Assembly (NCBI GenBank): GCA_022846095.1
Contig: AP025583.1
Coordinates: 2,170,001 to 2,234,000 of the forward strand
Direction: 5' to 3'
Source: Oscillospiraceae bacterium
GTDB taxonomy: Bacteria; Bacillota; Clostridia; Oscillospirales; Oscillospiraceae
DNA: 64,000 bases
Positions 44,855 to 53,663 of this stretch are shown one piece after another. The position numbers and the translations under genes are program-made. Numbering within the stretch: position 1 is the stretch's first letter; each line of letters starts with the position of its first letter. The notes under the pieces were generated by a model, which was not told the DNA's origin, ran no database searches, and saw only the letters and a list, made by a program, of their open reading frames with translations.

Positions 44855-47800
44855 ATGAAAAATAAATATACTAAAGCACTCCAATATTCTCCTCGTTGGA
44901 TGGCTGGAATTATCTTTCTATGCGCATTGCTCTATGTTTTCTTTTGTGTCCTTCCAGCAACGCTTGCCGTTGATACTTTTGCAGACAACAAAATATCGGT
45001 ATCAGGGGAAAAATGGGAAATAGTAGAGAATACTGCTATGATCTCTATTTCCTCAACCGCCAGTTGTCGTGGCAATATAACAGTTCAAAAGTCGAAGCCC
45101 CTAATATTAAAAAATATTTCTGGTGATGCTGCACTTATTTCTTTTCAGTATTGCGTAACCAATAACGGTAGTATGAGTATAACTGTGCCTGATGGTTGTG
45201 TTTCCACAGATACCGGTACTTCATATAGTGTCACACTACCGAACGAAGGCGAAATATCTATCATTATCAGTTCATTTGCAAAAAATATTGTTGCGTGCGA
45301 AGCAACTCTATATGACATTTCTTTAGGTCCTAATGACGCAGATGCAGATATTTCCTTCCATGAAAGCGAACACGGTACAATAACTGTTAAGAATTCTGCT
45401 GAATTTCTGAATCTGAATCAGACCTACTCCTACCCTATCGGTACACATTTTCAGCTTACGGCTAAGCCAGAAAGCGGATATAAGTTTGCTTATTGGCGGA
45501 TTAACGGAGAAAATACCAGTCACCTATCAAGCTTTAATTGGGTTTTCACCCAAGCAACGTCATCCTCCACATCTGTCTCTGCAGTTTTCTTGCCTATCGA
45601 TACCCCCATATTTTCTATTGGTAGACGTTTCTTCGACTCTTGGGATTCTGCTTTTGCCGCTGTAGCAGACGGTGGAACAGTTATCCTAGCTAGCGGCGGC
45701 ACTCTCACCGCAGGGAACTACGCTATTAATCGTGGACAAACTTTATTTATTCCCTTTGACTATGTTCCAAGCAGAACACTCCTTTCAAATACTAGTGGCG
45801 TAAAATCATCTACCCCATATGCAACGCTTACTATCCCAGAAGATGTAACACTTACTGTAGACGGTACTTTGCTTGTCCATTCACAGCAGGGACATAGTGG
45901 TACTTATAATATGGGGCATCCCACTGGAGCCTCTGGGCAAATTGATCTTTCAGGAAACCTTATCGTCAATGATGGCGGTATACTAAATGTACGCGGGTAT
46001 ATTACTGGTAATGGTACCGTTACTGCAAAATCCGGCGCTGCCGTTTACGAAATATTCCAAATAACCGACTTTAGGGGTGGTAGTGCTTCCGCTGGTGTTT
46101 ACACAAAGGCATTTCCTTTTAACCAGTATTATTTTCAAAGCATCGAAGGATTGCTGACCATAGAACCAGGGGCCAGACTCTATGGCAGTGCTATGATTTA
46201 TGCGCAGTATGATTTTAATAATACTGATATTCCTGTTATCGGTCCTGCCGACACCTACCTTTTCCAGACGGGAGAAAACACCACCGTTCAGAAGTATTAC
46301 GACACGGCCACCGACCGAACTAGCCTTACGCTGGACGGCACCATGAACGTCAATAAACTCAATATTAGTGTCTCCGGCATCAGCCTTTCCAGCGAAGTGC
46401 CCTTCCCCTTCAATGGCAATATGACGCTCAATATCCTGGATGGCAGCATATTCCGTTTAGACGCTAAAGCAAAACTTTTACCTGGTACAGAAATTAATAT
46501 TGCCGAGGGGGGCACCTTCCAAGTCACAGAAAATGGAGAGCTCTATATCTACGATAGTGCCAGCTACAATTCCAGCGCCACGCCCACTGAGGGCTACAGT
46601 TACTACGGTTATGCCCGTCCTTCTTTAAAATATTTTAAATCCCTAATCAGCCGAGGGGACACCGCCATCACACTGGACGGTACCTTGCAGATAGACGGTC
46701 TAATCTACAGCAAGCCGGAGCTCATAGGGGCAGGTGAAACCGGCAAAATAGTTCTGAATGCTAAGAGTTCGAATGATACTCAGATCTATGAGGCCGTTCA
46801 GACCGATAACCAAGGCTCTACCGTGTCCGTACCCTTCTCCTTCCCCAGGGGCGTGCTGGTGGGTACGGACGACCCCGCCACCTTTGAAAATGGCCTGACC
46901 TATCTGAGCAACGGCGGCAAATGGTACAACTATACGGTCAGCTTTAAAGACGGTGACACACTGGTTGACACCCGTTACTTTGCCAAGGGCCAGATTCTCT
47001 CCGCCGCTTCGCTGCCGGAGTACGGCTCGTTTACAAAGGAGGGCTACACCCCCACGGGCTGGAGTGTCACTGAGGACACCGCCGTAACGCAGGACATGGT
47101 AGTCACCGCCGCCTACACCCCCAACCCCTACACCGTGCAGTTCGACGCCAACGGCGGCGATGGAACTATGGCCGACCAGGACTTCACCTACGGCGTGGAG
47201 CGGGTCCTGAGCGGCTGCGCGTTCACGAAGGTCAACATGAGCTTCGCGGGCTGGAGCGCGACCAAAGGCGGCACGGCCGAGTACAGCGACAAGCAGGCCG
47301 TCAGCAACCTGACCGCTAAAAAGGATGGTATTGTCACCCTCTACGCGGTTTGGACCGAGAAGTCCCCCGCTGGACTCTCCTATAACGAGACGCAGATCAG
47401 CAAGGGCTACGGCGATGACCCCTTCACCAACGAATTGAAGGACAAGGGCACGGACGCCGCAATTACCTATACTTCCAGCAATACGGACGTGGCCACGGTG
47501 GATGCGAACGGCCAGGTCACCCTTGTGGGCCTGGGCGACACCACCATCACCGCCTCAGCGGCCGAGACCGAGACCCACGCCGCGGGTTCGGCCAGTTACA
47601 CCCTCAAGGTGGTCAAGGGTACCAAGCCCGCCCCCACCGGCCTGACCGCCCAAGCCTGCCTGTCCCAGGGAGATTCCGGCTCCATCTCCGGCCTGACCGC
47701 CGCCATGGAGTACAAGCGCAGCGGCAGCACGGGCGATTACACCAAGTGTCCTGAAGGCAGCCTTACCCACCTGGCCGCCGGGACCTACCTGGTCCGTTTC

Positions 47801-50086
47801 ACGGGCACAGAGTTCTATGAGCCCGGCGCGGACGCCACCCTGGTCATCGCGCCCTACATCGATGCGGAGATCAGCTCTGTAACCGCCTCCAACGGCTCCG
47901 TAACCGCGGTGCTGAAGGACGCCCCCACCGACACCCCGGCGAAGGAGAACTGGACGCTGGTCTACCATCTGGGCGACAGCGTCTCCGCCTACCCGCTGGA
48001 GGTGACGGCGTACCAGTACGACGCCGGCAGCCACAAGGCGCAGTTCAGCTTTACCCCCATCCCCCGGGCGCCCGAGGCCCAAAAAGTCACGGTCAGCGTC
48101 TCCATCTCCAACAGTACGCAGACGTGCAGCTTTACCGTGGACCGCCAGACCACCTACACCGTCCAATTCGACGGCAACGGCGGCCAGGGCGAGATGGAGG
48201 CGCAGGGCTTCTACTTTGACGTGGTGCAGCGCCTGTCCAACAACACCTACACGCTGCGCGACTCCGTCTTTGCAGGCTGGAGCACCTCCCGCGGCGGCAG
48301 CGTCGTCTACCAGGACAACGCGCCGGTCTCCCGGCTCGAGGCAATGGACGGCGGCATCGTCACCCTCTACGCCGTGTGGACCGACAAGGAGCTGTCCGGA
48401 CTGGCCTTCCAGTCCAGGGAGATCACCGCCCGCTACGGCGAGCCGGCGCAGGCCAACCCACTGTCCAAAGACACCGACGCGGCGGCGGTCTACACCTCGG
48501 GCAACACCGCGGTCGCCACCGTGGACCCGGACACCGGCGCAGTCGCCATCACCGGCGTGGGCAGCGCGGTCATCACCGCCACGGCGGCGGAGACCGGTGA
48601 CTACGCCAGCGGCGCGGCCAGCTACACCCTGGTGGTCGGCAAGGGTCTACAGGGCAAGCCGGACGGCCTGGCGGGACACGACAGCGTGGACGCCGACAGC
48701 GCAGGTTCCATCACCGGCGTCACCGCCGCCATGGAGTACAAAGCCCCCGGCAGTGACAGGTATATCCCCTGTATAGGTACTGTCCTCAGCGGGCTGAGCG
48801 CCGGAGACTATCTGATCCGCTTTGCAGAAACCGATCTCTACGACGCCGGCGAGCCGGTGACGGTCACCATCCGCAAAACCACCACCGGCGGTGGTGGAGG
48901 CGGAGGCGGCGGTGGCGGCGGAGCCGCCGTGGAGGAGCCCGTCCCCTCCGCACCGCCCGCCACCTCCGGCGGTTCCACTGTATTGGAGCCCGAGAGCACC
49001 GTGGAGAACGGGAAGGCATCCAGCACGCTGGACGCGGATACGGCAGACAAGCTGGTTGACGAGGCCGCCAAGAGCGGCAGCACCGAGATCGTGGTCAAGC
49101 CCGCCATCCGCACGGACGACGCGGGCAAGGTCACGCAGGCTGTGGTGGAGCTGCCCGCCTCCGCAGTGGCCGGTATGGCGGAAAAGACGGACGCGGCCCT
49201 GCGGGTGGAGACCCCCGTGGCCTCCATCTCCCTGCCCAACGAGAGCCTCGCCTCCCTGGCCGGCACGGCGGGCGGCAGCGTGGCCATCTCCGCCGCGCGG
49301 CAGGACGACGGCGCCGTAAAGGTGGAGCTGCGCGCCGGCGGCAAGGCCGTGGACAGGCTGGACGGCGGCCTGACGGTCACCCTGCCCGTGGAGGACGCCG
49401 CGCCGGGCACCGTGGCCATGCTGGTCAAGCCCGACGGCACCACCGAGGTAATCAAGAAATCCGCCCTGTTGGACGGCGGCCTGGTCATTCCCCTGGAGGG
49501 GAGCGCCACCGTCAAGCTGGTGGACAACAGCAAGACCTTCTCAGATGTGGCCCCTGACGACTGGTACGGCGGCGCCGTGGCCTTCGCCAGCGCCCACGAG
49601 CTCTTCTCCGGCACCGGGGACGGCTCCTTCAGCCCCGGCCAGCCCATGGACCGCGGTATGCTGGTCACCGTGCTCCACCGCCTGGAGGACAAGCCCCAGG
49701 GCGGCTCCGCCCTGTTTGGCGACGTGGCGGCGGACGCCTACTACGCCGACGCGGTGGCCTGGGCCGCCGAGAGCGGCATCGTCACCGGCAACGGCAGCGG
49801 CTTTGACCCCCAGGGCGCCGTGAGCCGGGAACAGCTGGCCGTCATGCTCTACCGATACGCCTCGCGCGGCGGGTCGGGCGCGGGCGCTTCGGGCAGCCTG
49901 GTCGGCTTCCGTGACGCGGACGCGGTCTCCCCCTGGGCGGCCGACGCCATGGCGTGGGCCGTGGGCGCGGGGCTGATCCAGGGCGATGCCTCCGCGGGAC
50001 TGAACCCCGGCGGCTCCGCCACCCGGGCCGAGGTGGCCGCCATCCTCCAGCGCTTCATCACGGCGGCGGCCCAAAATCAACTCTGA
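44855..50086 (+). CDS. Giant mosaic SLH surface protein (SLH-2)
   Basis: 1743 residues. A signal peptide (about 1-40) is followed by an AT-rich-encoded N-terminal region (to about residue 460) with beta-helix-like repeats. InlB-type repeats lie at about 692-755, 758-833 and 1098-1175 (YTVQFDANGG...FAGWS). Big_2-like domains lie at about 842-918 and 1183-1262 (TSSNTDVATVDANGQVTLV). A poly-Gly hinge is at about 1345-1357 and three SLH domains at about 1561-1735. The SLH block is C-terminal, opposite to SLH-1 and SLH-3. The start shares GGGAGTGATTAAA with the other SLH genes. Ligand unknown; an adhesin or S-layer-associated role is likely. Confidence 0.88.
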   Translation: MKNKYTKALQYSPRWMAGIIFLCALLYVFFCVLPATLAVDTFADNKISVSGEKWEIVENTAMISISSTASCRGNITVQKSKPLILKNISGDAALISFQYCVTNNGSMSITVPDGCVSTDTGTSYSVTLPNEGEISIIISSFAKNIVACEATLYDISLGPNDADADISFHESEHGTITVKNSAEFLNLNQTYSYPIGTHFQLTAKPESGYKFAYWRINGENTSHLSSFNWVFTQATSSSTSVSAVFLPIDTPIFSIGRRFFDSWDSAFAAVADGGTVILASGGTLTAGNYAINRGQTLFIPFDYVPSRTLLSNTSGVKSSTPYATLTIPEDVTLTVDGTLLVHSQQGHSGTYNMGHPTGASGQIDLSGNLIVNDGGILNVRGYITGNGTVTAKSGAAVYEIFQITDFRGGSASAGVYTKAFPFNQYYFQSIEGLLTIEPGARLYGSAMIYAQYDFNNTDIPVIGPADTYLFQTGENTTVQKYYDTATDRTSLTLDGTMNVNKLNISVSGISLSSEVPFPFNGNMTLNILDGSIFRLDAKAKLLPGTEINIAEGGTFQVTENGELYIYDSASYNSSATPTEGYSYYGYARPSLKYFKSLISRGDTAITLDGTLQIDGLIYSKPELIGAGETGKIVLNAKSSNDTQIYEAVQTDNQGSTVSVPFSFPRGVLVGTDDPATFENGLTYLSNGGKWYNYTVSFKDGDTLVDTRYFAKGQILSAASLPEYGSFTKEGYTPTGWSVTEDTAVTQDMVVTAAYTPNPYTVQFDANGGDGTMADQDFTYGVERVLSGCAFTKVNMSFAGWSATKGGTAEYSDKQAVSNLTAKKDGIVTLYAVWTEKSPAGLSYNETQISKGYGDDPFTNELKDKGTDAAITYTSSNTDVATVDANGQVTLVGLGDTTITASAAETETHAAGSASYTLKVVKGTKPAPTGLTAQACLSQGDSGSISGLTAAMEYKRSGSTGDYTKCPEGSLTHLAAGTYLVRFTGTEFYEPGADATLVIAPYIDAEISSVTASNGSVTAVLKDAPTDTPAKENWTLVYHLGDSVSAYPLEVTAYQYDAGSHKAQFSFTPIPRAPEAQKVTVSVSISNSTQTCSFTVDRQTTYTVQFDGNGGQGEMEAQGFYFDVVQRLSNNTYTLRDSVFAGWSTSRGGSVVYQDNAPVSRLEAMDGGIVTLYAVWTDKELSGLAFQSREITARYGEPAQANPLSKDTDAAAVYTSGNTAVATVDPDTGAVAITGVGSAVITATAAETGDYASGAASYTLVVGKGLQGKPDGLAGHDSVDADSAGSITGVTAAMEYKAPGSDRYIPCIGTVLSGLSAGDYLIRFAETDLYDAGEPVTVTIRKTTTGGGGGGGGGGGGAAVEEPVPSAPPATSGGSTVLEPESTVENGKASSTLDADTADKLVDEAAKSGSTEIVVKPAIRTDDAGKVTQAVVELPASAVAGMAEKTDAALRVETPVASISLPNESLASLAGTAGGSVAISAARQDDGAVKVELRAGGKAVDRLDGGLTVTLPVEDAAPGTVAMLVKPDGTTEVIKKSALLDGGLVIPLEGSATVKLVDNSKTFSDVAPDDWYGGAVAFASAHELFSGTGDGSFSPGQPMDRGMLVTVLHRLEDKPQGGSALFGDVAADAYYADAVAWAAESGIVTGNGSGFDPQGAVSREQLAVMLYRYASRGGSGAGASGSLVGFRDADAVSPWAADAMAWAVGAGLIQGDASAGLNPGGSATRAEVAAILQRFITAAAQNQL

Positions 50087-50122
50087 TTTCTTCTTTTCGC
50101 TCCCATTACTCCCATACGGCGG

Positions 50123-50150
50123 GGCCCGGATGTGTTTACATCCGGGCCTT
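50123..50150 (+). terminator. Terminator after SLH-2
   Basis: Arms GGCCCGGATGT (50123-50133) and complement (50138-50148) followed by TTG. Confidence 0.65.
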
Positions 50151-50205
50151 GTCGTATATTCCGCAGTTGGAAGTTATTTGTCTGCGACAAAACTCTTCCA
50201 AATCC

Positions 50206-50234
50206 TTGCTTTTTTTACTTTACTCTGATACACT
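50206..50234 (+). promoter_or_regulatory. Promoter of SLH-3
   Basis: TTGCTT (50206-50211), 17-base spacer, TACACT (50229-50234). Confidence 0.5.
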
Positions 50235-50239
50235 GTAAC

Positions 50240-50320
50240 TTGGAAGCGCATAGACACATCCCAGGTGTGCGGAAATGGGAGTCTGTACACCCGGGAAACT
50301 GCAAAAGTGGGAGTGATTAA
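50240..50320 (+). promoter_or_regulatory. Structured leader of SLH-3 sharing motifs with the SLH-1 leader
   Basis: It begins TTGGAAGCGCA, identical to 41109-41119. It later contains TGCAAAAGTGGG, against TGCAAAAGAGGG in the SLH-1 leader. Two alternative pairings are possible: TCCCA with TGGGA plus AGAC with GTCT, or CCC-GGTGT with ACACC-GGG. There is no T-run terminator, so any control would act on translation. Confidence 0.5.
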
Positions 50321-51895
50321 ATGAAGCGTAAAATCTTATCCCTGGTCCTTTCGCTGGCGATGCTGGTATCCCTGGCGGTCCCGGCACTGGCGGCGGAGGC
50401 CACGTTCCCTGACGTTCAGGGCCACTGGGGAGAGTCCTCCGTGGAGCGCTGGGCCGGGGTCGGCGTCCTCAACGGCACCGATACCGGCAGCTTTAACCCC
50501 GACGCCAACATGACCCGCGCCGAGTTCGCCCAGATGATGGTGAATCTGATGGGCTACACCGGCAAGAGCGGCAGCTTCTCCGACGTGCCCTCCGACGCCT
50601 GGTATGCCGGCGCCATCAACGCGCTGGCCGCCGCCGGCGTGATGCAGGGCGACGGGAACGGCCACGCCAATCCCCTGTCCTCCATCAGCCGCGCCGAGGC
50701 CGCCGTGCTTCTGTGCCGCGCGCTGAAGCTGGAGCCCTCCGGCAGCGCCAAGCTGAGCTTCGCCGACGCCTCCTCCGTCCCCTCCTGGGCTGAGGACGCC
50801 ATGGCAGCTCTGTCCGAGCGGGGCATGATCTCCGGCGTGGGCGGCAACCAGATCGCCCCCCTGGTGAACATCACCCGTGCCTCCGTGGCCAAGCTGATCG
50901 ACAACATGGTCAGCGTCTACGTCACCTCCGCGGACCAGGTGGTCACCGGCACCGTCAAGGGCCTGGTGGTCGTGGCCGCCGCTGGCGCCACCTTTACCGA
51001 CGCCACCGTGAAAGAGAACGTCGTCGTCGCCCCCAAGGCCGGCGCCGCCGCGCTCAAGGTCACCGGCAAGTCCACCATCGACACCATCTACATCAGCAAC
51101 CCCGACATGGTGCTGACCGTTGAGGGCGGCACCGTCAAGAACGTGGTCATCGAGGAGGGCGCCGACGGCGCCGTCATCGACGTGGCCAAGGGCGCCACCA
51201 TCAACCTCGTCACCACCTCCGCCGACGATGTCACCATCAAGGGCGAGGGTACCGTGAAGGAGGTCAACATCCTCCAGGGCGACAAGATCGCGGTCGACAC
51301 CGAGGGCACCGTGATCCACGTCGGCGAGGACGTGACCAACGCCACCTACAAGGGCAAGGCCCTCGAGCCCGGCAAGACCTACAACGAGGTCGGCGGCGGC
51401 GGTGGCGGCGGGTCCAGCGGCGGCCCTGGCCCCAGTGCTTATGAGTTTATCTATCAGGTAGGCGATACTGTTAGTGCTAAGGTCAACAATGCACTGTACA
51501 TGCTGGGTAACTCCACCTATGTGGTCGGCAATACTGTCTACACGACCAATGACAGTATCTATGTCGATCGTGATACGCTGACCACCGGCCGCGCGAGCAG
51601 CGCCGACGTCTACACCTTTGCGTACATGAAGGCCCTTGATGCTGCTGATAAGACGGATATTGCCACAAAGATTATTGAGGCCTTTAAGACTGTCTTTGGT
51701 ATTGACAACGACTACTTTGTTGTTCTGAGCCGTCAGAATGAAGAGGGCATTTATATCCTCAATGACACCGTTGTTGGCACCCCCAGTGATCTTGTCACCT
51801 TCCTCTTTAGGGACAGCGACAAGAATATCACTGGTACTGTATACCATCTTGGAGATACCCCCTTTGTCTTTACAATTGAGGTTCCCAGGGGTTAA
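50321..51895 (+). CDS. SLH-domain surface protein (SLH-3)
   Basis: 524 residues, a paralogue of SLH-1. Signal peptide 1-25, then three SLH domains (about 27-75, 85-130, 145-190) and a repetitive beta-rich region (about 200-350). A poly-Gly hinge near 358-364 precedes a unique C-terminal domain of about 150 residues (from YEFIYQVGDTVSAKVN), encoded with lower GC. The N-terminal module is highly similar to SLH-1 (MISGVGGNQ, RASVAKL), whereas the part after the hinge is unrelated: a domain swap on a constant anchor. Confidence 0.9.
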   Translation: MKRKILSLVLSLAMLVSLAVPALAAEATFPDVQGHWGESSVERWAGVGVLNGTDTGSFNPDANMTRAEFAQMMVNLMGYTGKSGSFSDVPSDAWYAGAINALAAAGVMQGDGNGHANPLSSISRAEAAVLLCRALKLEPSGSAKLSFADASSVPSWAEDAMAALSERGMISGVGGNQIAPLVNITRASVAKLIDNMVSVYVTSADQVVTGTVKGLVVVAAAGATFTDATVKENVVVAPKAGAAALKVTGKSTIDTIYISNPDMVLTVEGGTVKNVVIEEGADGAVIDVAKGATINLVTTSADDVTIKGEGTVKEVNILQGDKIAVDTEGTVIHVGEDVTNATYKGKALEPGKTYNEVGGGGGGGSSGGPGPSAYEFIYQVGDTVSAKVNNALYMLGNSTYVVGNTVYTTNDSIYVDRDTLTTGRASSADVYTFAYMKALDAADKTDIATKIIEAFKTVFGIDNDYFVVLSRQNEEGIYILNDTVVGTPSDLVTFLFRDSDKNITGTVYHLGDTPFVFTIEVPRG

Positions 51896-51938
51896 CGCCC
51901 GCTGACTTACGCGCTTCCTCAGCACGCAAATGCATTTG

Positions 51939-51975
51939 AAAAGGGCCCGGACGCCTCGCGTCCGGGCCCTTTTTC
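51939..51975 (+). terminator. Terminator after SLH-3
   Basis: 16-base perfect arms AAAAGGGCCCGGACGC and complement with a 3-base loop, followed by TTTT. Confidence 0.88.
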
Positions 51976-51985
51976 GCCCCTGGGC

Positions 51986-52014
51986 TTGCATTTGCCGCTC
52001 CCCCGCTGTAAAAT
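51986..52014 (+). promoter_or_regulatory. Promoter of the thioesterase-deacylase pair
   Basis: TTGCAT (51986-51991), 17-base spacer, TAAAAT (52009-52014). Confidence 0.6.
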
Positions 52015-52048
52015 AGACAGGAATTTCCCGCGAAAGGAGCAACAGACC

Positions 52049-52438
52049 ATGATTGAAGTTGGAATGACGGGCCGGGCCGGGATCGCCGTGACCGAAGCGA
52101 ACACCGCCGACGCCGTGGGCAGCGGCAGTCTGCCCGTTTTCGCCACCCCCTGCATGGCCGCCCTGATGGAACAGGCGGCGGTAAACGCGATTTCCTCCGC
52201 CCTGGGGGAGGGCGAGAGCAGCGTGGGCACGCGCCTGGAGATCACCCACGACGCGGCCACCCCCGTGGGCATGGACGTGTCGGCCGAGGCGCAGGTCACC
52301 GCAGTGGATGGCAAGCGGATTTGCTTTACGGTAAGGGCCTGCGACGGGGCCGGTCAGATCGGCGGCGGCACCCATGAGCGCTTCCTCATCGCCGTGGACC
52401 GCTTCCTGTCCAAGGCGGCACGGCGGAAGGAGGGGTAG
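52049..52438 (+). CDS. Hotdog-fold thioesterase (FlK-like)
   Basis: 129 residues from the ATG at 52049 (GAAAGGAG upstream). The pattern VGSGSLPVFATPCMAALMEQAA (about 25-46) with T/E catalytic positions and a later ITHDAATPVGMDVSAEA is that of the fluoroacetyl-CoA-thioesterase-like hotdog family. It probably hydrolyses a small acyl-CoA; the natural substrate is unknown. It is followed after 2 bases by the YbaK-family gene. Confidence 0.82.
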   Translation: MIEVGMTGRAGIAVTEANTADAVGSGSLPVFATPCMAALMEQAAVNAISSALGEGESSVGTRLEITHDAATPVGMDVSAEAQVTAVDGKRICFTVRACDGAGQIGGGTHERFLIAVDRFLSKAARRKEG

Positions 52439-52440
52439 CG

Positions 52441-52914
52441 GTGTCCATCGAGAACTGCCGGGCCTACTTCCGGGCGCTGGGGCTGGAGGAGCGCATCCGC
52501 GAGTTCGACGTATCCAGCGCCACGGTGGAGCTGGCCGCCCAGGCCGTGGGCTGCGAGAGCGCCCGCATCGGCAAGACCCTCTCCTTCGCTGTGGACGGGG
52601 GCTGCGTGCTCATCGTCTGCGCCGGGGACGCAAAGATCGACAACGGCAAATTCAAGGGGCAGTTCCACTGTAAAGCTACAATGCTTACCCCCGATCAGGT
52701 GCTGGATTACACCGGCCACGCGGTGGGCGGCGTGTGCCCCTTCGCCATCGACCACCCCGGCGTGAGCACCTATCTGGACGTGTCCCTGCGCCGCTTCGGC
52801 ACGGTCTTCCCCGCCGCGGGGAGCGCCAGCTCCGCCGTGGAGCTGTCCTGCGACGAGCTGGCCCGGTGCGCCCGTAGCGTGGGCTGGATCGACGTGTGCA
52901 AAAACTGGTTATAA
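52441..52914 (+). CDS. YbaK/ProX-family aminoacyl-tRNA deacylase
   Basis: 157 residues from GTG at 52441. It has the YbaK fold features: the conserved lysine in IGKTLSFAV (about 40-48), the GGVCPFAI loop (about 98-105) and LDVSLRRF. Members deacylate mischarged Cys-tRNA(Pro) or related tRNAs. It is co-transcribed with the thioesterase. Assignment within the family (YbaK, YeaK or ProX) is not resolved. Confidence 0.85.
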   Translation: MSIENCRAYFRALGLEERIREFDVSSATVELAAQAVGCESARIGKTLSFAVDGGCVLIVCAGDAKIDNGKFKGQFHCKATMLTPDQVLDYTGHAVGGVCPFAIDHPGVSTYLDVSLRRFGTVFPAAGSASSAVELSCDELARCARSVGWIDVCKNWL

Positions 52915-52949
52915 AATACGGAGTTGGGACGAACCTTCCATTTTGTCCC

Positions 52950-52978
52950 GTGACTTTTCCCGCGCCGCAGGATATACT
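52950..52978 (+). promoter_or_regulatory. Promoter of the HdeD-like gene
   Basis: GTGACT (52950-52955), 17-base spacer, TATACT (52973-52978). Confidence 0.5.
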
Positions 52979-53004
52979 AAAGCTGAGATAAAGGAGACGA
53001 TTCC

Positions 53005-53592
53005 ATGAGAGATTTCCTCAAAAGCATGAAAATCAGCTTTATCCTGGCTGCCGTGCTCTATGTGGCGCTGGGCCTGGTGCTGCTGATCTGGCCCGGCACC
53101 AGCATCACCCTGCTCTGCTACGCCTTCGGCGCCGTGCTGCTGGCCTACGCGGCCATCACCATCATCAGCTTCTTCGTCCACGACAGCGCCCTGGGCACCT
53201 TCCGCTTCGAGCTCTTCCTGGGCATCGTGGCCGCCGCCCTGGGCATCCTGTTCCTGGTGCAGCCCGCCTTCATTATGTCTATCGTCCCGGTCATCCTGGG
53301 CGTGTATATCGCCATCGACAGCCTTGTGAACCTCAAGCGCGCCATCGAGCTCTTCCGGCTGGAGTACCCCCGCTGGTGGGTGGTGCTCCTCCTCTCCCTG
53401 CTGGGCGTGGGCCTGGGCGTAGTGGTGCTCTGCCGCCCCTTCGCCGTGGCGGAGACGCTGTTCATGCTTATCGGCGCGGTGTTCATCTTTACCGGGGCCT
53501 CCGACCTGTGGACCATCTTCAAGGTCTCCCGCGTCACCAGGGAGCTGCGCAGGCGCGCCCCCATCGAGGTGGACCCCATCGACATCGAGTAA
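53005..53592 (+). CDS. HdeD-like DUF308 membrane protein
   Basis: 195 residues with six membrane segments arranged as repeated pairs, the DUF308 pattern (for example YVALGLVLLIWPGTSITLLC and LLSLLGVGLGVVVLCRPFAV). HdeD proteins are tied to acid or envelope stress, but mechanism is unknown. AAAGGAGA precedes the ATG. It has its own promoter and a bidirectional terminator. Confidence 0.85.
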   Translation: MRDFLKSMKISFILAAVLYVALGLVLLIWPGTSITLLCYAFGAVLLAYAAITIISFFVHDSALGTFRFELFLGIVAAALGILFLVQPAFIMSIVPVILGVYIAIDSLVNLKRAIELFRLEYPRWWVVLLLSLLGVGLGVVVLCRPFAVAETLFMLIGAVFIFTGASDLWTIFKVSRVTRELRRRAPIEVDPIDIE

Positions 53593-53619
53593 AAGGCGCC
53601 CCTCCATAGGGGTCATAGG

Positions 53620-53654
53620 AAAAGCCCGCAGGCTTGACGCCTGCGGGCTTTTTA
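53620..53654. terminator. Bidirectional terminator between converging genes
   Basis: 14-base arms AAAAGCCCGCAGGC (53620-53633) and complement (53639-53652), T/A tracts on both sides. Confidence 0.88.
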
Positions 53655-53663
53655 CACTATTTT

